A stretch of DNA of 25,607 nucleotides from Cryoendolithus antarcticus. Its lineage: Eukaryota > Ascomycota > Dothideomycetes > Cladosporiales > Cladosporiaceae. The stretch spans positions 1 through 25,607 of the forward strand of contig NAJO01000116.1 in the NCBI GenBank assembly GCA_002077065.1. The letters are read 5' to 3'. The position numbers and the translations under genes are program-made. Positions 11,393-20,524 of the stretch are shown here, one piece after another. The notes beneath the pieces were generated by a model, which saw only the letters and a list, made by a program, of their open reading frames with translations, had not been told where the DNA came from and did not search any database. Numbering within the stretch: position 1 is the first letter of the stretch; every line of letters starts with the position of its first letter.

Positions 11393-11734
11393 TGTGGTGT
11401 TGACCTCTCCTCAAAAAAACAGCAATGTCGAAAAGATGTATGTTCTTTTGGCTGTTCGCATGCGCATGGTTAGTCCAGTCTTTATATCAGCCATCTGACT
11501 CGAACTGTTCGAGAGTGATCTGGGTTCGCTGGTGATCGTCATCGGAATACTGAGATGCATTTGAAAAAACCAGGTCGCTCTCTCGAAAGCCCGTTGGCGA
11601 CTACGGTTGAGGGGCGAAAACAGTCAAGTTCGCCGAGTCACACATTGCAAAGCGACGACAGCCTCTCACGGATTGAAAACGATGGCTCTCTGCATCGATT
11701 GTGCTCTCCGTGGCGTATACATCCCTAAATTCAG
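11393..11734. other. Tail-to-tail spacer between SSU1 and the amidase pseudogene
   Basis: No gene is seen. The spacer should hold the 3' untranslated regions of the plus-strand pump gene and the minus-strand amidase remnant. Open frames at 11601-11902 on both strands overlap the 3' end of the amidase remnant and are explained by it. Confidence 0.4.
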
Positions 11735-13669
11735 AGTATGTGCACTGGATGATGCCTCTGAGATGGCCTCTATCAATTCCAGCACTTTGCTCCTCTTGCA
11801 ACCGTGGGCACATAATCTGGAGCCCAATCGGCATGCTATGCGAGTCATCTCTGCTATCTGCGAGACGAAAGCTACCAGGACGGGAAACTTAGTGTGTATC
11901 AATAAGGCTCGCGAGACTTACAGGACGTCTGAACCTTCTTGTTCTTGTCATCTTGAGGCATCAGCGCTGGTTCCTTCAGCTCATAGCACCTTCGATGACC
12001 AAGTGATACGGGCATCGTGCCCAAAGGTAGATGAAGCGCATTTGCGATAGCGAAGTATCCATAATAATGGAGCTCGCCACTTCTGACGGCCGTTGTTAGG
12101 GCCGCTGGAAGAACGGTTCCATCTGGAAGACGGCTAGAGCGAGTTATGGCACCTGCTCGTGCCCAGTATGCGGCATACTGGGCACGATATTTGGCGCGTT
12201 CACATCCCAGAAGTCCGCACTAGTGTTCAGCAGAACGCCACCTTGTTGATACCAGTCCTCAATTTAAGCTATGGGAGGCTCACTACTTTGATCGATAGCT
12301 TCCCATGCCTCTCTCGCGGAAGTTGAGCCGAAGATCTGGACAAGATTATTCGCGGCTGGAACGTGAGGCGACGGTTGCCATTCGAAAACTTCGTAGCCAG
12401 AGCGCTGAAGTGCTTGGGCCGTGAGAACGATTGCTCTTACAATTGGAGGATGTGGTGTGACGTGGCCGTCTGGTCTCATGACCGCAAAGGTAAGCCTGCC
12501 ATCTGCGGTGCCAGCATGGCTTTTGTGGCGACGAATGGTCTCGAGCGTTTCCTGCCTCTAGGGAATCTTGAGCACGTCCGCATTGGACGCCCAAAATCTG
12601 GAATCCAGTAGGCGTTCAAATACTGTCGAAACACCTCCCAGGTCAACAGACATGGTACCAACGCTGCCAGAGGCGATTGTCATTCCCGTGAGAAAAGTCG
12701 CGAGGCCGTTATGTAGGAGTCGTCCTCTAAAGCACTTGAGACCCCAAAGGCCGTCGGGAGAGGATAGAATGCGAACCGAGCCTGCGACATCGGTACCAAT
12801 CCCGAGCGGGGAGCCTTTGAGGGTAAGCAAAGCGCTTTCACCTACGAAAAATCAGTGCCAGAAATGAGGCTTGCAAGGGATCCTGTAGCATCAAGTACCG
12901 TCACAAGCACTATTTGCGGAAAGGTTGCGGTTGTACGGATTCATGGTTGAACTAGTGATGTTGTCCATGGGTTCACCATACTGTCGTTGTCAGTTGACTA
13001 CTGATGATACGACAAGCCTAGAAGTAGAAATACCACCATGCTCATTGGGACATTGGTCTTGTATAAGATCACAACGCCGAGCTCACTCACACTCCGCACT
13101 ATTTCACCTTCATCGCCGCTCGTTATTCTCATTTCAACCTAGCTTGCAAAGCCACACGCACTGTGTAGCCCTGAGATATGAAATCGGTCCATTAAGCTGA
13201 TTGGTAGTCCATGCAGAGGCCCCATCAAGCAGCGATGCAGTCGCCAATGTGCATCAAGCGCATGTGCTCGCTCTTAAGCAGCATTGGAATTCATGTCGCC
13301 GAGGTAAGACGTCTGCCATCATGTCAGTCACGCTTGCTCCGATCTAATCAGTGTAGTTTGCCGTCTGGCTCTATATGGTTTTTTTCCGCATGCGTTGGGG
13401 ATGCACAAATCAATGCGCGACGACGGCACGGTGTGCGAACGCAGAAAGTGCTTCCATGAGCGGTGATATCGCCCTTTGGCGAAGAACTCGAGAAGGCGAC
13501 ACACGGGTAGCTCCGAACTGGGAAAGCTCAGGACCATGTCCACCACACTCTGGCTAGTCTGCGAGAGCAGCTGATCGTCAATCTTCCACTCTGGCGGAAC
13601 GTCAAACTAAAGCTGTCCCTGTTTCGACCGCGTGGCACTCTGCCATGTCGGGAATTGAGGCTCTTCCAT
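11735..13669 (-). pseudogene. Amidase-signature family enzyme (acetamidase type), multiply disrupted
   Basis: Decayed amide hydrolase recognisable over its full length. From the ATG at 13667-13669 it reads TWQSATRSKQGQL and VPPEWKID, then AFAHRAVVAH, ERAHALDAHWR, GPLHGLPISLMDRF, LGVVILYKTNVPMSM, MNPYNRNLSA, GSPLGIGTDVAGSVRI, GLATFLTGMTIASGSVG, GELHYYGYFAIANAL and finally SMPIGLQIMCPRLQEE. Introns can be placed at about 12980-13035 and 12840-12897. In-frame stops: 13607-13609, 13139-13141 (GFASW to stop), 12558-12560 (probably TGG to TAG) and 12264-12266 (probably CAA to TAA). One-base frameshifts lie near 13472, 13454, 12200 and 11789. The catalytic Lys of the PISxKD motif is Met (codon 13190-13192), and the GGSSGG segment reads NSACDG, so the Ser-cisSer-Lys triad is gone; the nucleophile-region motif AGSVRI remains. 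The family is certain; the substrate is unknown. Confidence 0.9.
12157..12187. repeat. 31-bp perfect palindrome (15-bp arms, 1-bp centre)
   Basis: TCGTGCCCAGTATGC, one base, then its exact reverse complement. It lies inside the amidase pseudogene, where the same bases encode the RAQYAAYWARAG stretch. It may be fortuitous, since Tyr-Ala-Ala-Tyr codon strings are self-complementary, but an exact 15-bp arm is unusual. Confidence 0.9.
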
Positions 13670-14936
13670 TCGGTGGCAGACACGTTTGGCATACGTGCAG
13701 GCCTCTGAGATGCACGCGATCCTGGTGCCAAGACGACAACAACACCTCCTATACCTTTACACAAACCAACAAGACCTGAGAAAGAGCCTTGGCATTGACA
13801 TAAATGAACACAATGCAATGCTTGGGCACGGTTGAGGCAATCCTCACCAGATTACGATAAGAGGCTCCTCCGACTTGCCCGCACACGAACAACCCAGAAA
13901 CATGCATGGTGTGGCGATTGTAAAACTGAGGCCCGTATCGCTCCATATAAAACATAATGTCTCATCGAATCACTGGAAAACTATCAAAAACACGTCGATC
14001 TAGACGCGTCATACTGTGGCCATTGACCGTGCGATTCGAACAGGTGTCCAGTGTCGTCCGTCTGATAGGAGCCACCTCACCGTTCCGCCGCCATGAATGC
14101 GACGGGAATGTCAACGAAGCCACTAATCACGCCAAGACTAGACAGCATCTAAAACGTCAAAGAAATACAGAGGTTGACGTTCAGGTAGCCGTCTATGTAT
14201 GACACAGTCTGGTACCGCGTTCTTTCGGTAATCTACCGTCGCGGTCACCTGTCCTTGAAGTGACTTCTGTAATGCCTTGACAAATGCCTTCCTGCAGTAT
14301 GCTGAAGCGAGTTATTCGCGAATGCTCGGTGGAGGGCTCTCGGACTCGTCGGTCGCGGGTGGTAATAGTGCTACGCTGCGTGCGTGCGTGCTTTGTGGTT
14401 GGCAAGGCGTGTTCATATTCCCCCTTTCCCTTGAGCCCTATCTCAGGAAAGCTAAAGTCGGTTTTGGTAACGGTGGTTGAGTCGTAAAGCGGTGGAGGAT
14501 CCTGTCTGCCGTTATGCAATTTGATTGTTGCCGAGTTACAAGCAATACTCAAATTACGTAGCATTCGTGTACATGCTGCCTGATGCGGCGTCATAGTGTT
14601 TTTGGAGCGATCTCCATAGGCGCAATAAGCTACTATGACCTCCATACAAGAGAACATGCTACTGTTGTCCACGTCAGCGCAGGGAACGCTATAAGGTGCG
14701 TTCCTCCAGATACTGACCTCAGGTTTAGACGGATGCACATCCCTTCCGAACCCCGACCTCATCTGTGAGCCGCACACGATCACGATCCGCGCGTCGAACA
14801 TGGCACACACCACATTCGTTTATGACGACACTATTCGTACCTTGCCTATTACCCAGATCAGGCGATTACGATGTATGTGATGCTCGGCGCTTCGACTATG
14901 GCGGATGTAAGCAAATCATTATCCACGGCGTACAAC
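13670..14936. other. No supported gene
   Basis: The promoter side of the amidase remnant is followed by unassigned sequence. The longest open frames are minus strand 14193-14813 (206 residues, no recognisable motif, mixed composition) and minus strand 13749-13955. Neither shows domains, a signal peptide or splice-linked neighbours. Confidence 0.35.
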
Positions 14937-15305
14937 TCAGCGGCCTAGATTTTGAGATTTTGACCAGTCCTCGTACAGCAGGAGCACGCTCTTCGGGATA
15001 CGTTCGTCCACATCCAGCTACTCGCGCGAGATTGCGAGCGTAGAATGTCCAACGGCATAGTTGTCCTCGTTTACAAGTAGGTCAACTCTGAGCACTCTGG
15101 TCACCACCTCAGCTTCGGGTGCAGCAAGCGGCAGTTCAGTCGCAGCGATGATTTTGCTGCAGTAGAGACTGTCACAGCTTCACCGAGTTCGAAAATTCAG
15201 CGCCGCAAGAAGCCTTGACACGCTCGTCACGGACATCTTGGCCTGTTTCACCGCCTCGGCGGCTTGAGATGTCTCGCGAGCGCTGCCGCTGTCTGCGAGT
15301 CGTCA
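14937..15305 (-). pseudogene. Unrecognised decayed reading frame
   Basis: One minus-strand frame reads sensible protein across three stops: a helical stretch with MSVTSVSRLLAALNFRTR, TGA at 15180-15182, then KIIAATELPLAAPEAEVVTR and VLRVDLLVNEDNYAVGHSTL, TAG at 15018-15020, then LDVDERIPKSVLLLYEDW, and TGA at 14937-14939. The stops are in one frame and can be explained as CGA or CAG turned into TGA or TAG. I cannot name the family. It has no start codon, and the frame is closed by TGA just above 15305, so it is a fragment. Confidence 0.35.
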
Positions 15306-15420
15306 TCTGCTACTGAACATAGTGACCGCTGAGCAAGTAGTTCGCACGAACGGAATGATCCCAGCGCTTGCCTACAGGAGTATGGGTTTGGTAATGCAGT
15401 ACATGTTGCTAGCTCCTAAG

Positions 15421-16206
15421 CTATACTGGCTCGCGCGCAACATCCAGGCTGCCAAGCGGCCTGTCGGGCGAGGATTTGATGACGGACGAATTATTCGCTT
15501 CCTCTCCCTGGTTGACCAGCAGAGATACCGTGACCAATAGCTTTCCTGCAGCCGAAAGTAGAAGCGTGTTGGATGACCCAACGCCTTTGTACATGAAAGC
15601 TCCCGCAAAGCTTCCGCCAATCAGCGTCAACAAGAACATGGCCCTTCGATCCCGAGGAGCATTGCTCACAGCGAGCAGCTTCGGATCTATTACAAAATCG
15701 ACCCATGCGGCAGTAGCCATAGCAGTCGTGATCTCCGGTACACGCATCGGCCGCATCGAGGCGACTTGCGCACCCGATGATAGAGCAAGAAGTGCAATAG
15801 CGCCCATCGCATGCGGTCCCGTTCCGCTGTCATGGTCCAACGATTGTACGATAGCTGCTCCGAAAACTAGAATAGTCTGTATAAAGTGACTGAACAGTAA
15901 CCAGCCGCGTCGCCGCGGCCCTACGACGTTCGCAATCTGACCTGTGAGGATAGCACCTAGCAGGAAGTTGGATAGGCTTATCCCAATGTTCGCCAGACTG
16001 AATTGATCTGCACTAAGACCAGCGACACCGATGGCCAGTACGACCGAGTTTCCGGTCTGGTTTGAGGCGAAGCAGTGGAAGTCTGGGAAGGCGATAGCAT
16101 CTTGGACGCCGATGCTGAAGCTCAGGACCAGGAGCTGGAGTTCGATAAGGTGGTCGACGCAGAGACTCTGGGAAAAGTAGCCCTTCGACCAAGGTATTTT
16201 CATCAT
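15421..16206 (-). CDS. DUF1275/YoaK-like multi-pass membrane protein
   Basis: Intact single-exon protein of 261 residues, the usual length for this family of uncharacterised membrane proteins. Its function is not established. Family signature residues: SIGVQDAIAFPDFHCFASNQ followed by TGNSVVLAIGVAGL (the conserved QTGN motif), then GQIANVVGPRRRGWLL, GAIALLALSSGAQVASMR, PEITTAMATAAWVDFVIDP and RDRRAMFLLTLIGGSFAGAF. About six to seven hydrophobic helices are visible. Two ATGs stand at the start (MMKIPW); either could be used. The opposite-strand frame 15476-15889 is a shadow. It is one of two clearly unbroken genes here. Its neighbours on the right are the sulfur genes, about 0.7 kb away, but no functional link is shown by the sequence. 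Confidence 0.9.
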   Translation of the reverse strand: MMKIPWSKGYFSQSLCVDHLIELQLLVLSFSIGVQDAIAFPDFHCFASNQTGNSVVLAIGVAGLSADQFSLANIGISLSNFLLGAILTGQIANVVGPRRRGWLLFSHFIQTILVFGAAIVQSLDHDSGTGPHAMGAIALLALSSGAQVASMRPMRVPEITTAMATAAWVDFVIDPKLLAVSNAPRDRRAMFLLTLIGGSFAGAFMYKGVGSSNTLLLSAAGKLLVTVSLLVNQGEEANNSSVIKSSPDRPLGSLDVAREPV

Positions 16207-16939
16207 GATTTGTTGCTTTGGTTGGCGTTAGTGGTGCAATATATTCCCCTTTCGGCCGACTCGCTTTGTAGTTTTGATGTGCTTATCTGTGTGGCTGTGC
16301 ACCGTGCAAATCTCCAATGAACTCATGCTCGTGATATTTATTGGACGCTGATATAAGACTTTGAAGAATGGGCCATGGTATAGAATCTCATGGAGATGTG
16401 CTTCACAGAGCCAGAGTCCTGCCGACGCCCCAGAGTATGACGGACTGTACGACGACTCGGGAACTCAAAACTCGCGACGTTCAGTACACATGCGGTGGTC
16501 ATGAATGTACTACAATCACTGCCGCTGCTTATAATTGACCCACACTGTGCTCCGGCGATCGGCGTGTTGGAGCTGTGGCAGGGCAGTATTCACAACTACC
16601 ACGTAGAGCGCAGCGGAAGGACTGAGAGTCCCCGATACGCGGAAAGTAACGTAACGAATCTCAGTCAGCGTTGCTACCTTTGCAGGGCATCGTGGACCGT
16701 CTCGCCGTGTCTGCTATTTCAAACTTGTCATATGTTCGAGATCACTGGCCAAGTGCTCTGGGTTTTTATGTCGAAATAATGCTGGAGGGCAAATGCCATA
16801 GTGATCAAGCGTCACTATGTGGACGCCTTCACGTTTCTAAATCAGCTTTAGTGTGAAATGCTGGAGAAACATGGGGTTCATTGATTACAATGCTGAAGCT
16901 ACCTATATATGTCCCTAAGTGATACATCCAATCCCAGTC
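16207..16939. other. Intergenic, between DUF1275 promoter and dioxygenase 3' end
   Basis: No gene is supported. Plus-strand frames at 16495-16779 and 16671-16856 are short and without motifs. The left part should contain the promoter of the minus-strand DUF1275 gene. Confidence 0.4.
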
Positions 16940-17845
16940 TCATGCAGCGCTTGGTACACATTCCGGCACGCTCGTGATCTTGAATCCTTCGACTGGCGAA
17001 GCGGGCAGTCTCCCGCCCCGAACATTGACATGCATAGCCTGTCGCAGCAACTTTGGGTCCGATAACCCAGCGTCCCGCTCGGTGCGCCACTTGACGAAAT
17101 CTCCAAGTTTCGTCCCAACCTTCACATGCTTGTTCCCCAACTTCTGCTCTCCAACGGTCGTGTAAGGCACAGCCTCTGATCCCTCAGTTGACTTGCAGGC
17201 CCGGTCTTTCGGAGGGTAGTCGTGTCCGGTGTAAAGCCTGTAGTTCTCCGGAAAGGCCAGTAGCTTCTGCGACGACGCGTACAAGTCCGTGGCCGAGCCT
17301 CCGGGAAAGTCGCAACGCGCGGAGCTGACGTCTGGATTGAAGATCGAGTCGCCTGTGAAGATGTTCTCGCCGATGACATACCCAATGTGGTCGGGCGTGT
17401 GGCCGGGGAGATGTATGACACGGGCTTGGAGATCACCGATGTGAAAGTCGCTGCCGTCAGGAAAGGTGTGGTCGAATGCGCCTTATAGCTCAGCGGTCTC
17501 AATACCATAGAGCTGTCCCATGGTGTTCTGGACCTGCTGAATACCCTGACCAATACAGACCAATGGGCGTTGCTGTTGGCGTTGCGCCAGCTTGGCTTGA
17601 AGATATCGCGATGCAGTCAGGTGATCGGCGTGCGCATGTGTTTCGAGGATGTGTGAGATGGTGTAGCCATGGCTTGCGATAATGTCCAGCAGCTCGTCAG
17701 CCGAGGTCGTCGTGATGATGCCCGTCTCTTTATCGTAGTCTAACACTGGATCGATAATTGCAGCGTGTGCGTATCTTGTGTCGGCAACAATGTATTGCCA
17801 GGTGCCCGTAAATGGCTCATGAACGGATTTGATGCTTTGAGTCAT
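16940..17845 (-). pseudogene. Metallo-beta-lactamase-fold persulfide dioxygenase (ETHE1/Blh-like), one premature stop
   Basis: Family enzymes are mononuclear-iron dioxygenases that oxidise glutathione persulfide to sulfite and glutathione. The frame from the ATG at 17843-17845 to the TGA at 16940-16942 would encode 301 codons, a normal full length, but codon 121 is TAA (17483-17485). Both sides are in the same frame and complete. Metal-site motifs: THAHADHLTA (His70, His72, Asp74, His75), LPGHTPDHIGY (His149), FTGDSIF (Asp166) and YTGHDYPP (His208); the ETHE1 iron ligands correspond to His70, His149 and Asp166. An intron cannot remove the stop, because the only nearby GT...AG span is about 24 nt. 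The original codon was probably CAA or GAA. All catalytic residues remain, so the loss is recent, allelic or a sequencing error. It is transcribed away from the YeeE/YedE gene, with 434 bp between the two starts. Confidence 0.9.
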
Positions 17846-18279
17846 GTCGAGGGTTGTATTGGTTGTGTGTTGTGATAGCGATGACTTCGATGATGTGATG
17901 CGTGTTGAGGATGGATGGAAGCGATAGCGAGATGAATGTCGACTGTCTTATGGATCGTCTTACTTACCATATAGACCTTACTTGCCACTTGATCCTATGA
18001 TGTGAGAGCCGTGTGGGCAGGTGGGACGTTCGTTCGCCACCTGAGATCGGGGACTCGCACGCGTGTCGGCGACTTCGAGCTTGTGGCTCGAACGTGCGAC
18101 CGAACACGACCGAGGCAACTCCGTCGATATCAGTACATGTTGTCGCAGCGCCTATAAGTCAGATGCGCTTGCCAACTCAATCAAGTCTGTACCATACAGT
18201 CTAAAACCGCTCCGTCGTATTCGGCTTCCACCTTCGAACCTCTTGAGTACCCGCTCACCCACGAGGACCATCTCAGATC
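17846..18279. promoter_or_regulatory. Shared divergent promoter of the dioxygenase and YeeE/YedE genes
   Basis: This 434-bp gap separates two divergent starts. It holds a TATA-like CCTATAAG (about 18151-18158) on the YeeE side. It also has two perfect 7-bp inverted repeats: CAGGTGG...CCACCTG (18018-18024 and 18037-18043) and TTCGAGC...GCTCGAA (18074-18080 and 18086-18092). Such dyads suit dimeric transcription factors, but no factor is identified. Confidence 0.45.
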
Positions 18280-19349
18280 ATGTGGTCCGACATTGCCCAG
18301 CACGGCGTCACCGGTGCATTGTTCGGTGCAGCGTTGACTGCCTCGAAGGTCTACCAGCTAGCTGTCATCATTGAGCAGTTTGAATTAAAGAATGCTTACA
18401 TGGTAGAAGTATTCGGTGCCGCGGTGGGCACGGGAGCGCGCGTACTACAGACGCCTTGTGCGATAATAAGCTCGGACTGACAGATCGCAGAATTGTCATG
18501 CTTGCATTTGAGAAGCTTGGCCGGCTGAAAAGACCAGTGCGGGCGACTTCTCCGCTGGGATGGACCTATGGCGGTAACATCCTCGGAGGTATCATGGTCG
18601 GCATTGGCATGAGCATAACGGGCGCATGCCCTGGCACTGTACTGGTCCAAATCGCCCAGGGAATCCACACTGCGCAGGCAGTCGCACTCGGAGGCCTGCT
18701 CGCTGGTGCCACGTACAGTTTTGTTACACCCCATCTCAATGGGAGGTTACAAAACGACGCCCATCCGCCAATACCGACGACGGTAACTCAATCGACCAGA
18801 GTACCTGAGCCGGTCGTGTACGGCACGCTTGGGATCTCGATCATCGGCATGCTCGCTGTGTTCCGTACGTGGCATGTAACCGCCGGTATGTCGCCAGCTG
18901 CGAGTGGCGCTGTCATTGGTCTCACACAGATGGCCGCGCTGTTCCTGACTGCTGCACCCCTGGGTGTCTCGACGGCCTACGAGAAAGCCGGCCAACACCT
19001 ACTACAGTTGGTCAGGGTGGACAAATCAAAGAAAGCAGGCGCATTGCACAAATCGATCATCCTGGCCACTGCTATGGTAATAGGCAGCATGGCATTCACG
19101 GCTGTTGCCGGACTGGACACTACTTACGATAAAGGACTGGCGATCCCATTCTGGCAGGCGTTGGTAGGCGGCTTCATCATGGTCTTTGGTGCAAGACTGG
19201 GCGGTGGCTGCACCTCTGGACATGGTCTTTCTGGCACCAGCACGCTGTCGTCCGCAAGCTTTGTGTCTGTGGTGGGGATGTTTGGAGCTGGTATTGCTAG
19301 TCGCGCAATACTTGTGCCTGCGCTACGGAATATCTGTAATATTGTCTAG
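18280..19349 (+). CDS. YeeE/YedE-family sulfur (thiosulfate-type) transporter, frame change near 18440
   Basis: Two-repeat membrane transporter of the YeeE/YedE (DUF395, Sulf_transp) family, whose bacterial members take up thiosulfate. The first repeat has HGVTGALFGAALTASKVYQ and SITGACPGTVLVQ. The second has GGFIMVFGARLGGGCTSGHG followed by LSGTST, so the conserved Cys motifs of both halves are present. About nine hydrophobic helices are visible. The frame changes between 18437 and 18491. Protein continuity calls for GTGA to be followed closely by IVMLAFEKLG, which suggests an intron with branch GGACTGAC and acceptor GATCGCAG (ends 18490). The GT donor at 18442 leaves one extra base, whereas a GC donor at 18438 restores phase. 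Either a GC-AG intron or a one-base frameshift is present. After that the frame is clean to the TAG at 19347-19349. Confidence 0.82.
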
Positions 19350-19899
19350 TAGCAGCAGGTGAGGAAAGAGTCAAGCGGACTACTTGCTGCATGTTTGAAG
19401 CATCTGGTAGCAGCGATATGTAGTGTTGCGTCATTTGCGGAGGATATACATTATGGAAGAAACAACGCCTACCAAGTCAGTATCACAAGGTTTCCTTCCC
19501 AACTAATAAGTAATACATATCCAATCCGTACCTAGGAGCGGACATCCAGAATTCCAGCGCAGACCCTTGGAGGTAGTCTCTGCTCCGCGCGGAGGGTCGC
19601 TCGGCTCAATGTAATCGTCACGTAACGAGGCGCGGGCTGGAGATGGCAAAAGAGAAACGTCCGACGGAGGCAGGGGAAGAGATCTTTCATCGCAGCGTGC
19701 TACAAAGTAATGCGTAGGGCTGAGGCACGGCCCGGATGGCGCAACGGTCGGCGTAACCATGACGCATGTTGCCGACGACAGCCACGAGGGCAAGTCCACG
19801 CTGATACAAGGACAGATACATGCCTTAGGCTAGATTGAGATCGCAGATGCGATTTCCGTGAACTCGTTATTCGAAATTCACGATTAGAGCAATACAGTA
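19350..19899. other. 3' flank of the transporter gene, no gene seen
   Basis: Ordinary composition until about 19900, where the sequence changes sharply to TA-rich. The minus-strand frame 19503-19799 (98 residues, Pro/Ser-rich) shows no motif. Confidence 0.4.
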
Positions 19900-20524
19900 C
19901 TCACCCTTACAACTCTTACGTACTAAGGAACGCTAAGCGCGCCGTAATAATCTAATATTACTCCTATCTATATACGAGATATACTAATACCGTCCTAAGT
20001 TATACATAATATTACGATACCTAATAAAGTATAATTATATTATAGGTATCTCGTAGCGTATAGGACGATACTAAGTAAGCACTACCTAGATCCTAAGACT
20101 AATCGCTACTTTTTACTATATCCGCCTACGATTCGTAGGTAGTACGTATATAGTCGCTAAGCGTAGTACCTTAGGTACCAAGGCTACTATAACTTTACTA
20201 TATACTAACTACGCCCTATAATATAAGGGTAATAAGGCTAATTAAATAGGTTATAGTATACCCTTACTCGCTCTACCGTACGTATCGATAAGCTAGTACG
20301 CCTTACTACCTCCGAGGACTTTGAACTACCGTAATTAAGATATAGCCGGATCTACTAGGTTACGTACGGCGCTAGTAAGGCTATAATTACCTCTATAACA
20401 CCCTCTCTAATATCCCTAAGAGTACCACTAATAATAACTCTAATAATACCTCTAATACTAGGCTTTATAACGGTTTAAAAGAGCTCGATTAGGATTAATA
20501 TAGTACTATAGTATACTATATTAG
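19900..20524. repeat. RIP-mutated relic (TA-rich, CpA/TpG-depleted)
   Basis: By hand count, 19981-20340 contains 3 CpA and 1 TpG but about 20 CpG, and TpA is extremely frequent. Loss of CpA with CpG kept is the mark of repeat-induced point mutation, not of CpG methylation decay. No open frame survives, so the parent element cannot be named. Confidence 0.85.

Noticed and set aside
14193..14813. 206-residue minus-strand open frame as a gene
   Set aside because: No domain, no signal peptide, irregular composition, and no splice-linked neighbour; length alone is not enough in a region of this GC content.
15476..15889. 137-residue plus-strand open frame
   Set aside because: Antisense to the intact DUF1275 gene.
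17483..17485. Programmed stop-codon readthrough at the dioxygenase TAA
   Set aside because: Known fungal readthrough favours TGA CTA; this is TAA GGC with no such context.
17122..17553. 143-residue minus-strand frame bridging the dioxygenase stop
   Set aside because: It is an alternative frame of the dioxygenase gene; the metal-site motifs are in the other frame on both sides of the stop.
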